From an uncultured Granulicatella sp. (GTDB lineage Bacteria > Bacillota > Bacilli > Lactobacillales > Aerococcaceae), in NCBI GenBank assembly GCA_947254045.1, contig CAMYBO010000025.1, positions 1 through 11,640 of the forward strand: a DNA stretch of 11,640 bases, in the 5' to 3' direction. The notes beneath the pieces were generated by a model. That model saw only the letters and a program-made list of their open reading frames with translations. It was not told where the DNA came from and made no database searches. Below, piece by piece: positions 5,984-11,640 of the stretch (the first letter of the stretch is position 1; the number at the start of each line of letters is the position of its first letter). The position numbers and the translations under genes were made by a program.

Positions 5984-7297
5984 ATGTCAACACCAGTAAT
6001 TGCGATTGTAGGACGTCCAAATGTTGGGAAGTCTACCATTTTCAACCGAGTTGTTGGTGAAAGAATTTCGATTGTAGAAGATATTGCTGGAGTAACGAGA
6101 GATAGAATTTATTCTGAAGGTGAATGGTTAGGACATCAATTTCATATTATTGATACAGGTGGTATTGATATTACTGATGAACCATTTATGTCAAATATTC
6201 GTATGCAAGCTGAAATTGCAATGGAAGAAGCAGATGTCATTATTTTCTTAACAAGTGTAAAAGAAGGTGTCACATCAACGGATGAGCATATTGCAAAAAT
6301 GCTTTACCGTACAAATAAACCTGTATTATTAGCGGTGAATAAGGTAGATAATCCAGAGTTACGATCCGATATTTTTGATTTTTATGCATTAGGATTTGGT
6401 GAACCATTTCCAATTTCAGGAAGTCATGGATTAGGACTTGGAGATTTATTAGATGCTGCTGTAAAAGCATTTCCTGAACATGATGATCAAGAAGATGATA
6501 CAGATGTGATTCGTTTTAGTTTTATTGGTCGTCCAAATGTAGGAAAATCAAGTTTAGTAAATGCAATGCTTGGAGAAGAACGTGTGATTGTATCAAATGT
6601 TGCAGGAACAACTCGTGATGCAATTGATACAAGTTTTACGGATGAAGAAGGTACGATTTTTAAAATGATTGATACAGCTGGTATTCGTAAAAAAGGACGT
6701 GTTTTTGAATCTACCGAGAAATATAGTGTTTTACGTGCATTAAGAGCGATTGAACGAAGCGACATTGTTTGTGTTGTCTTGAATGCAGAAGAAGGTATTC
6801 AAGAACAAGATAAGAAGATTGCAGGTTATGCTCATGAGGCTGGTAAAGGTGTAATCATTTTAGTCAACAAATGGGATACTTTAGAAAAAGATAATTCTAC
6901 ATTTAAAGAATTCGAACAAAATATTCGTAAAGAGTTCCTATACTTATCTTATGCACCGATTTTATTTGTTTCAGCTAAAACAAAACAAAGATTGGTGAAA
7001 ATTGCCCCATTATTAAAAGAAATTCATGAAGTTCGTTCTAATCGTATTTCTTCATCGATTTTAAATGATGTATTAATGGATGCTATCGCAATGAATCCAA
7101 CTCCTACGGATAAAGGAAATCGATTGAAGATTTACTACATGACACAAGTGGCGATTCAACCGCCAACATTTGTTGTTTTTGTTAATGATGTGGAATTAAT
7201 GCACTTCTCATATGAACGTTTCTTAGAAAATCGAATTCGTTCTGCCTTTGGTTTTGAAGGAACACCAATTCATATGATTGTTCGACAAAGAAAATGA
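5984..7297 (+). CDS. der: Ribosome-assembly GTPase Der (EngA)
   Basis: Essential double GTPase needed for 50S subunit maturation, 437 aa, full length. First G domain: GRPNVGKS (10-17), DTGG (57-60), NKVD (119-122). Second: GRPNVGKS (182-189), DTAG (230-233), NKWD (295-298), SAK (330-332). The C-terminal KH-like domain covers about 355-437 (NPTPTDKGNRLKIYYMTQVA, later FLENRIRSAFGF). An acidic linker (HDDQEDDTD, 166-174) joins the G domains. The ATG at 5984, seven bases after AGGAGG (5971-5976), is preferred to the in-frame TTG just before it. The promoter is unclear because a terminator abuts the ribosome binding site. Confidence 0.97.
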   Translation: MSTPVIAIVGRPNVGKSTIFNRVVGERISIVEDIAGVTRDRIYSEGEWLGHQFHIIDTGGIDITDEPFMSNIRMQAEIAMEEADVIIFLTSVKEGVTSTDEHIAKMLYRTNKPVLLAVNKVDNPELRSDIFDFYALGFGEPFPISGSHGLGLGDLLDAAVKAFPEHDDQEDDTDVIRFSFIGRPNVGKSSLVNAMLGEERVIVSNVAGTTRDAIDTSFTDEEGTIFKMIDTAGIRKKGRVFESTEKYSVLRALRAIERSDIVCVVLNAEEGIQEQDKKIAGYAHEAGKGVIILVNKWDTLEKDNSTFKEFEQNIRKEFLYLSYAPILFVSAKTKQRLVKIAPLLKEIHEVRSNRISSSILNDVLMDAIAMNPTPTDKGNRLKIYYMTQVAIQPPTFVVFVNDVELMHFSYERFLENRIRSAFGFEGTPIHMIVRQRK

Positions 7298-7316
7298 TAA
7301 AATCGTGTATAATTCG

Positions 7317-7345
7317 TTGAAAGTCCGCCAATCAAATGGTATACT
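7317..7345 (+). promoter_or_regulatory. hup promoter
   Basis: TTGAAA (7317-7322), exactly 17 bp, TATACT (7340-7345): a strong sigma-A-type match in the der-hup gap. The flank GTGTATAAT..CGTTGAAA is shared with the promoter at 10869-10897. Confidence 0.85.
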
Positions 7346-7348
7346 TGT

Positions 7349-7413
7349 TAAGAAATCAACAGTAAGGTTTCCAGTATTATTGGACCACTCAATAAGTACT
7401 GAATTATTTCTTA
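7349..7413 (+). promoter_or_regulatory. Structured 5' leader of hup
   Basis: Nested complementary segments span nearly the whole leader: TAAGAAAT/ATTTCTTA (7349-7356 with 7406-7413), CAGTA/TACTG (7360-7364 with 7397-7401), GGT/ACC (7366-7368 with 7384-7386) and CCA/TGG (7371-7373 with 7381-7383), around a 7-nt loop. The fold ends about six bases before the GGAGGTG ribosome binding site. It could tune translation or mRNA stability; I know of no named family that fits. Confidence 0.55.
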
Positions 7414-7434
7414 TGTGATGGAGGTGAATCTAAC

Positions 7435-7713
7435 ATGGCAAATAAAGCAGAATTAGTAGATCGCGTAGCTAAAAAAACGCAATTAACAAAGAAAGATGTT
7501 TCAGCAGCAGTTGATGCATTATTCGAAACAATTCAAGAAGCATTACAAGCAGGTGAAAAAGTACAAGTTATCGGATTTGGTAACTTTGAAGTACGTGAAC
7601 GTGCTGCTCGTAAAGGACGTAACCCTCAATCAGGAGAAGAAATCCAAATCGAAGCTAGCAAAGTTCCTGCATTTAAAGCAGGTAAAGCTTTGAAAGATGC
7701 TGTAAAAAACTAA
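7435..7713 (+). CDS. hup: DNA-binding protein HU
   Basis: Nucleoid-associated DNA-bending protein acting as a dimer, 92 aa, typical length. The N-terminal helices (MANKAELVDRVAKKTQLTKK) and the IHF/HU signature GFGNFEVRERAARKGRNPQ (about 47-65) are intact, followed by SGEEIQIEASKVPAFKAGKALKDAV; the arm Pro63 that intercalates DNA is present. A single gene with strong promoter, GGAGGTG ribosome binding site (about 7420-7426) and its own terminator suggests high, separately controlled expression. IHF is unlikely because Firmicutes usually encode only HU. A second, shifted open frame across 7496-7693 is a shadow of this gene. Confidence 0.97.
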   Translation: MANKAELVDRVAKKTQLTKKDVSAAVDALFETIQEALQAGEKVQVIGFGNFEVRERAARKGRNPQSGEEIQIEASKVPAFKAGKALKDAVKN

Positions 7714-7750
7714 TCAGTTTATTATGACATTTTCATAGAAACTATTTCAT

Positions 7751-7792
7751 AAAGGTGCTATATTAGAGTTAAATCAATATAGCATCTTTTTT
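7751..7792 (+). terminator. hup intrinsic terminator
   Basis: Stem 7754-7764 with 7776-7786 (one wobble), extended by AAA/TTT (7751-7753 with 7787-7789), then a T-run (7787-7792). It lies 38 bases after the hup stop and 25 bases before the next ATG. Confidence 0.88.
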
Positions 7793-7816
7793 ATTGCCTA
7801 TAGAAATGGAGAAATT

Positions 7817-9091
7817 ATGAAATCAATCGTTGAACAAATTCAAAATGCATTAGAAGAACAAGAGTTAGAAAAAGTATATTCACTTTTTCATCAATTTATG
7901 GAAGAAGTGACAGAAGATAACATAGAAGAATTAATTGATTTAGCTGCCTTTAGTGCAAGTAGTGGATTTTTTGATGAAGCAAGACAGGCATATTTATTAT
8001 TAACGCAATTTGAACCTGAAGAATCTGCTTGGACCATTCTATTAGCAGAAATCTTAGTGAATCAAGGGGAATATGATCAAGCTTTATCTGTTTTATATGA
8101 TATTCCTGAAGATAATCCAAATTATCCAAGTGTTTTAGTGATTTTATCGGAATTATATAAAGCACAAGGTTATTATGACGTAGCTGAAAGAAAGTTATTA
8201 CTCGCAAAAGAATTAGCTCCTGAAGAAGCTATTTTAGATTTTTATTTAGGAACTTTATTGTTTGAATCAGGTTCGATGGAGCGAAGTGTGCAGTATTTAG
8301 AAAGATTTTTAAAAAATTCCCAGGAGGAAACTGGAGAAGAAAATCGTGCAAGAGAATTATTAGTGGAAGCTTCTTTAGAAATGGGGAATGCAGAACCTTT
8401 ACAAGAACTAGTATTAGATGAAGGATTAGAATCAGCTTCGAATGAATTATTAATCAGTATTGCAAAACATGATATCCAAGAAGGAAATTATAACCATGCA
8501 GAAAAAATCTATCAAGAAGTGTTATCTCGTGATGAAGAAAATTATGAAGCCTTACTAGGATTAAGCCATATTCAAATGTTTAAACATGATTATTTAAAAG
8601 CAATTATGAGCTTATCTAAAATTACAGAAACTTATCCATATGAAAAAGATCCATTCTTTAGTTTAGGCGTTTCTTATTTATCGATTGGACAAATGGAAAA
8701 AGGACAAGAAGCCTTAAAACAAGCTTATGAATTGTCTCCTGAATCATTTGAGATTCTGCAAGCTTATACAGAAGTATTATTATACCAAGAAGAGTTTGAA
8801 GAGGTACAAGATATTTTATCATCGGAGATAGAAGAAGGCTTAGAGAATGGTCAAATTTTCTATTTAATGGCAAAAGCAAAAGAAGGGCTAGAAGAATTCG
8901 AAGAAGCACTAGAGTTTTATCAAAAAGCTAGTGTGGAATTAGAAGATTCAGTAGAGTTTATTGTTGATTATGTAAGATTCCTTCGCGAGGAAGGCAGAAT
9001 TGCTGAAGCAAAAGAATGGTTAGAACATGGTCAACATCTAGAACCATTGAATGAGGATTTACAAGAATTACAGCAATATTTTGAAGCATAA
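7817..9091 (+). CDS. ypiA: Tetratricopeptide repeat protein YpiA
   Basis: Cytoplasmic scaffold-type protein, 424 aa, nearly the same length as Bacillus subtilis YpiA, with the same partner (YpiB/ReoY) immediately downstream. The sequence is Glu/Leu/Ala-rich and made of TPR-like helical pairs throughout, for example AWTILLAEILVNQGEYDQALSVL near 71, YYDVAERKLLLAKELAPEE near 118, YNHAEKIYQEVLSRDEENYEALLGLS near 222, PFFSLGVSYLSIGQMEKGQEALKQAYELSPES near 275, and EFEEALEFYQKASVELED near 361. No signal peptide, membrane span or catalytic motif is visible. In related bacteria the YpiA/YpiB pair has been tied to proteolytic control of MurA; I recall this less firmly for YpiA than for ReoY. ATG follows ATGGAGA. 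No clear promoter is visible, so it may depend on read-through of the hup terminator. Confidence 0.88.
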   Translation: MKSIVEQIQNALEEQELEKVYSLFHQFMEEVTEDNIEELIDLAAFSASSGFFDEARQAYLLLTQFEPEESAWTILLAEILVNQGEYDQALSVLYDIPEDNPNYPSVLVILSELYKAQGYYDVAERKLLLAKELAPEEAILDFYLGTLLFESGSMERSVQYLERFLKNSQEETGEENRARELLVEASLEMGNAEPLQELVLDEGLESASNELLISIAKHDIQEGNYNHAEKIYQEVLSRDEENYEALLGLSHIQMFKHDYLKAIMSLSKITETYPYEKDPFFSLGVSYLSIGQMEKGQEALKQAYELSPESFEILQAYTEVLLYQEEFEEVQDILSSEIEEGLENGQIFYLMAKAKEGLEEFEEALEFYQKASVELEDSVEFIVDYVRFLREEGRIAEAKEWLEHGQHLEPLNEDLQELQQYFEA

Positions 9092-9095
9092 GGAG
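9090..9095 (+). promoter_or_regulatory. Ribosome binding site fixing the reoY start
   Basis: AAGGAG overlaps the ypiA stop codon and lies eight bases before ATG at 9104. The alternative GTG at 9095 would overlap the site, so ATG is preferred. Confidence 0.8.
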
Positions 9096-9103
9096 TGGAG
9101 AAG

Positions 9104-9631
9104 ATGTTTCAACCGAGTTTAGAGGATAAGAAAAACTTTATTTCATGGTTTGTGTCGAATCATGCTTTAAAAAGAAGAGAAGCCCTATGGATATTAAATT
9201 ATTTATTAAATCATGAAATATTATTAAAACAAATTCATTTTGTTGAGCGAGTGGATTGTACCCCAAAAGGAATGTGGTTTTCGACAGATCAAGCACCTGA
9301 TGAATCGTTTTATTTTTATAAAGCAGGTTCACGTTTTAGCAATCCAGAACAAGCATTTCATGACATTCGATTGAATTGGAAAGAAGAATGTTATATTGAA
9401 ATGGAATTTGAAGATGCTTACTTAACGATGGTTAAATTTGGTATACTAGAAAAGAATCCTTTTTATGAAAAAGAAAGCTCTTCAGATGAAGAGGTATACC
9501 AAGCATTAACAGAAATTCAAACAATTGTATTGAAACGAGAAATTTTAGCTCAAATTGATCAAGCGTTAGAAACTGGAAATCAAGAGCTATTTGTTAAATT
9601 AACAGAACAATTGAAAGAAATTGAAAAGTAA
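9104..9631 (+). CDS. reoY: ReoY/YpiB, UPF0302 and IDEAL domain protein
   Basis: 175-aa cytoplasmic protein of the YpiB family. The N-terminal UPF0302 domain (about 5-105) shows KKNFISWFVSNHALKRREALWILNYL (9-34), which matches the family's conserved core. The C-terminus has an IDEAL motif, IDQALETGNQELFVKLTEQL (about 151-170). In Listeria monocytogenes the homologue ReoY works with ReoM and the ClpCP protease to control degradation of MurA, the first enzyme of peptidoglycan synthesis, under PrkA kinase signalling. Here it starts 12 bases after ypiA, so the two are cotranscribed and probably act together; cca follows 19 bases later. Family assignment is firm; the MurA role here is inferred from homology. 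Confidence 0.9.
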   Translation: MFQPSLEDKKNFISWFVSNHALKRREALWILNYLLNHEILLKQIHFVERVDCTPKGMWFSTDQAPDESFYFYKAGSRFSNPEQAFHDIRLNWKEECYIEMEFEDAYLTMVKFGILEKNPFYEKESSSDEEVYQALTEIQTIVLKREILAQIDQALETGNQELFVKLTEQLKEIEK

Positions 9632-9650
9632 GAGAAAGAGAGGCGAGTGA

Positions 9651-10865
9651 ATGTTGATTCAAAAAGAACCATTATTTTTAGAAGCATTACCTGTAATGCA
9701 ACAATTAGTTGATGCAGGATATGAAGCCTATTTTGTAGGTGGTTCAGTAAGAGATATGCTCCTTCATAAGCCTATTTCAGATGTAGATATTGCTACAAGT
9801 GCAACTCCGCAAGAAGTGAAAGAAATCTTTCCTCATACAGTGGATGTAGGAATTGAGCATGGAACAGTAATGGTGATTCATCATAAAGAAGGTTATGAAG
9901 TCACTACTTTTAGAACAGAAGAAGGTTACGAGGATTTTAGACATCCAGATAAGGTAACTTTTGTTCGCTCGTTAGAAGAAGATTTAAAACGTCGTGATTT
10001 TACAATTAATGCTTTAGCAATCGGGATTGATGATCAATTAATGGATTTCTTCGATGGAATTGGGGATTTAGAGCGTCAATGTATTCGATGTGTTGGAGAT
10101 GCAAAAGAACGTTTTAATGAAGATGCATTACGTATGTTTCGTGCGGTACGTTTTGTTGGTCAGTTAGGATTTAAAGTTGAAGAGGAAACGAAGAATGCTA
10201 TTTCTCTTTTAAAAATGAATTTATCTAAAGTAGCCGTGGAACGGATGAAAGTTGAATTTGAAAAAATGATTCAAAGCCCTCACCGTAAAGCAGCGTTACA
10301 ATTATTTGTTGAAACGGGCTTATATCAAGCGTGTCCATTATTTGATGGTAAAGACAAAATTCTTTTGAAATTAGCTGAATTTCCTTTAAAAGAGATGAGT
10401 GTCTTGCAAGCTTGGATTTTATTCGTAGATGAACTAAATTTGAGTGATAAAGAAGTAACTTACTTATTGAAATCTTGGAAGTCTTCAAATGAACAAATTC
10501 GAGATGTGTTAGTTGGATATAGAACGTATCGTGCAAGAAAAAATGCTGAGTGGAATTTCTTTTTAGCTTATGAGTGTTTATATGAAGTTGCCTGTGAAGT
10601 GGAGCAATTATTGATTGCTCAAGGTAAAAGTACTTCCATGGAAGGTTTAGAAGCTACGTATCAGTCGTTACCGATTCGTTCCATGAATGATATTCAATTG
10701 AATGGTTATGATATTATTTGTATTTTAAAATTAGATAAAAAAGGCCCCATTATTGGACAAGTATTAAAAACGGTGGAAAAAATGATTTTAGAGCAAAGTA
10801 TACAAAATGATGCTGAAGTGTTGGAAACGTATGTTTTATCTCACTTTGGAGGAAAGAGTGTATAA
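9651..10865 (+). CDS. cca: CCA-adding tRNA nucleotidyltransferase (class II)
   Basis: Adds or repairs the 3' CCA end of tRNAs using CTP and ATP without a nucleic-acid template, 404 aa, normal for Firmicute Cca. Motifs: GGSVRD (30-35) and catalytic carboxylates D44-V-D46 in the nucleotidyltransferase head; EDLKRRDFTINALAI (110-124); the NTP-selecting neck ERFNEDALRMFRAVRF (153-168); and ERMKVEFEKM (197-206). The C-terminal half is the helical body and tail. The substrate could in principle be A-adding or poly(A), but the Firmicute context and the neck motif favour a full CCA enzyme. ATG at 9651 follows GAGAGG (9638-9643). Third gene of the ypiA-reoY-cca cluster; a new promoter begins four bases after its stop codon. 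Confidence 0.96.
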   Translation: MLIQKEPLFLEALPVMQQLVDAGYEAYFVGGSVRDMLLHKPISDVDIATSATPQEVKEIFPHTVDVGIEHGTVMVIHHKEGYEVTTFRTEEGYEDFRHPDKVTFVRSLEEDLKRRDFTINALAIGIDDQLMDFFDGIGDLERQCIRCVGDAKERFNEDALRMFRAVRFVGQLGFKVEEETKNAISLLKMNLSKVAVERMKVEFEKMIQSPHRKAALQLFVETGLYQACPLFDGKDKILLKLAEFPLKEMSVLQAWILFVDELNLSDKEVTYLLKSWKSSNEQIRDVLVGYRTYRARKNAEWNFFLAYECLYEVACEVEQLLIAQGKSTSMEGLEATYQSLPIRSMNDIQLNGYDIICILKLDKKGPIIGQVLKTVEKMILEQSIQNDAEVLETYVLSHFGGKSV

Positions 10866-10868
10866 TCG

Positions 10869-10897
10869 TTGAAAATATTCAAGTTCAATGGTAAAAT
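10869..10897 (+). promoter_or_regulatory. Promoter of the last gene
   Basis: TTGAAA (10869-10874), exactly 17 bp, TAAAAT (10892-10897), right after cca. The leader that follows contains TTTCAC/GTGAAA (10924-10929, 10940-10945), a small possible hairpin. Confidence 0.75.
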
Positions 10898-10957
10898 TCG
10901 AAGAGTAAAGAATAAAAAAGTGTTTTCACTGCTCATAGGGTGAAATCATGCATGAAA

Positions 10958-10963
10958 AAGGAG
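10958..10963 (+). promoter_or_regulatory. Ribosome binding site fixing the last gene's start
   Basis: AAGGAG eight bases before ATG at 10972. The in-frame ATG at 10948 lies upstream of this site and has no good site of its own. Confidence 0.82.
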
Positions 10964-10971
10964 AGACTTTT

Positions 10972-11445
10972 ATGAAAAAAGTAATGTCAGGATTACGTTT
11001 TGTATTCCGTAACGGAGAAACTTGGACGATTAACCGTCGTTTAATTGGTGATTTATGGATTAAACAAGTTACAACATCGTTTGGTCGTATCAATGGAAGT
11101 GAATTCCAAGAAATTCATCCATGTGAATCATTACGTATTGAAGTGTTTCCTGAAGCAGACCACGTAATGTCTGAAGACATTAACTTAGGTGGATTAGAAT
11201 TAGGAATGTTCGAACGTGTTAAAAAATATAGTGATATCGAATTAATGGATATTTTATATTTAGATAGCGATCATCCAAAATCAGACGTGATTGTTTCAAC
11301 AGATCGTGTTTACTTCCCATATAGCCCAGTAGATGAAGATGGAAATGATAATAAATACCAAAGTTCAGCTATTGGCACACATGGTCACTTATACATTGTA
11401 ATTGACCCAGCGAAAACTGTGGAAGATATTTACCCAGAAATTTAA
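10972..11445 (+). CDS. Unassigned 157-aa protein
   Basis: I do not recognise this protein. It has 157 aa, no signal peptide and no membrane span, so it is probably cytoplasmic. The first third is basic and strand-like with aromatic residues (LRFVFRNGETWTINRRLIGDLWIKQVTTSFGR is spread over 8-39), followed by a single Cys51 and a strongly acidic second half (SEDINLGGLELGMFERV, DILYLDSDHPKSD, SPVDEDGNDN). Alternating hydrophobic positions suggest a mostly beta fold. Codon use is A/T-rich like its neighbours, so transfer is not suggested. It has its own promoter, a good ribosome binding site and its own terminator, and is therefore a separate unit. Intact, with two in-frame candidate starts; 10972 is preferred. 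Confidence 0.8.
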   Translation: MKKVMSGLRFVFRNGETWTINRRLIGDLWIKQVTTSFGRINGSEFQEIHPCESLRIEVFPEADHVMSEDINLGGLELGMFERVKKYSDIELMDILYLDSDHPKSDVIVSTDRVYFPYSPVDEDGNDNKYQSSAIGTHGHLYIVIDPAKTVEDIYPEI

Positions 11446-11450
11446 ATTCG

Positions 11451-11536
11451 AAAGACTCTTTGAAATAGTAGTAAAGGACGCAGCAGACCTGCGGTCTCAT
11501 GGATAACATACTATTATAAAGAGTCCTTCTTTTTTT
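11451..11536 (+). terminator. Long structured terminator of the last gene
   Basis: An outer stem of 11 positions with one mismatch (11451-11461 with 11518-11528) encloses a second stem ATAGTAG/CTATTAT (11465-11471 with 11511-11517, one wobble) and an apical hairpin, either CGCAG/CTGCG (11479-11483 with 11489-11493) or AGACC/GGTCT (11485-11489 with 11493-11497), which exclude each other. A run of seven T (11530-11536) follows. Much larger than an ordinary terminator. Confidence 0.78.
11464..11487 (+). repeat. Dispersed repeat, copy 2 (after the last gene)
   Basis: Same sequence as 2742-2766 apart from one deleted G. It lies 18 bases after the stop codon and forms the left side of the inner part of the structured terminator. 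Both copies run in the direction of the gene they follow. Confidence 0.8.
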
Positions 11537-11593
11537 ATTTGCACTTATTTCTAGAATCCTAAAATATTCACTTGAAAACATCTGATAATAAAT

Positions 11594-11640
11594 CTGTCTC
11601 TTATACACATCTGACGCTGCCGACGACCTAACACAGGTGT
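11594..11640. other. Illumina Nextera i5-side adapter (artefact)
   Basis: Not genomic. 11594-11612 is the reverse complement of the 19-bp Tn5 mosaic end, 11613-11626 the rest of the Nextera i5-side primer, 11627-11636 fits a 10-nt i5 index and GTGT (11637-11640) the start of the P5 primer. Genomic sequence ends at 11593. Confidence 0.98.

Noticed and set aside
7308..7313. TATAAT as a second hup -10
   Set aside because: No acceptable -35 at 16-18 bp; TTGAAA/TATACT just downstream is better spaced.
10924..10945. TTTCAC/GTGAAA inverted repeat as an operator
   Set aside because: Only six pairs and no known regulator consensus; likely chance in this composition.
48..11593. Mobile element, CRISPR array, tRNA or rRNA gene
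   Set aside because: None seen: no transposase or integrase motifs, no regularly spaced repeats, no tRNA cloverleaf signals, and composition appears uniform.
11369..11608. Minus-strand open frame starting YKRQ
   Set aside because: Its first codons lie in the Nextera adapter, and the rest overlaps the terminator and the last gene antisense; an artefact.

Overview
The window looks like chromosomal core DNA from a low-GC Firmicute. I infer the order Lactobacillales, perhaps Carnobacteriaceae such as Granulicatella; the genus is a guess. The reasons are the A/T-rich codon use, AGGAGG-type ribosome binding sites, a four-domain ribosomal protein S1, a lysine riboswitch ahead of an amino-acid ABC transporter, and the gene order cmk-rpsA-der-hup-ypiA-reoY(ypiB)-cca with a ferredoxin and a LysM protein beside it, which is familiar from Bacillales, Listeria and Enterococcus. 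Both ends (1-47 and 11594-11640) are Illumina Nextera adapters with 10-nt index reads, so the genomic insert is 48-11593 and the ends carry no biological meaning.

Left part (48-2789): a lysine-type riboswitch, its 5' edge cut by the adapter junction, is followed by an intrinsic terminator and a three-gene polar amino-acid importer (lipoprotein binding protein, permease, ATPase). The riboswitch makes lysine the best substrate guess. A perfect hairpin with a GAAA loop separates the binding-protein gene from the other two, and a strong terminator closes the operon.

Middle (2805-7297): a ferredoxin gene on the minus strand diverges from a membrane-anchored LysM protein gene with two tandem extended -10 promoters. 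Then come cmk (CMP kinase), rpsA (S1) and der (ribosome-assembly GTPase), with hairpins between the units.

Right part (7317-11593): hup (HU) has its own strong promoter, a foldable leader and a terminator. The ypiA-reoY-cca cluster follows: two proteins linked in related bacteria to ClpCP-dependent control of MurA and so of peptidoglycan synthesis, then the tRNA CCA-adding enzyme. Last is a 157-residue protein that I cannot assign, with its own promoter and a long structured terminator.

Nothing here looks like a mobile element, defence system, CRISPR array or tRNA/rRNA gene. The least explained items are a 24/25-nt repeat found just downstream of two unrelated genes (2742-2766 and 11464-11487), the compact riboswitch variant, the hup leader, and the unassigned last gene.
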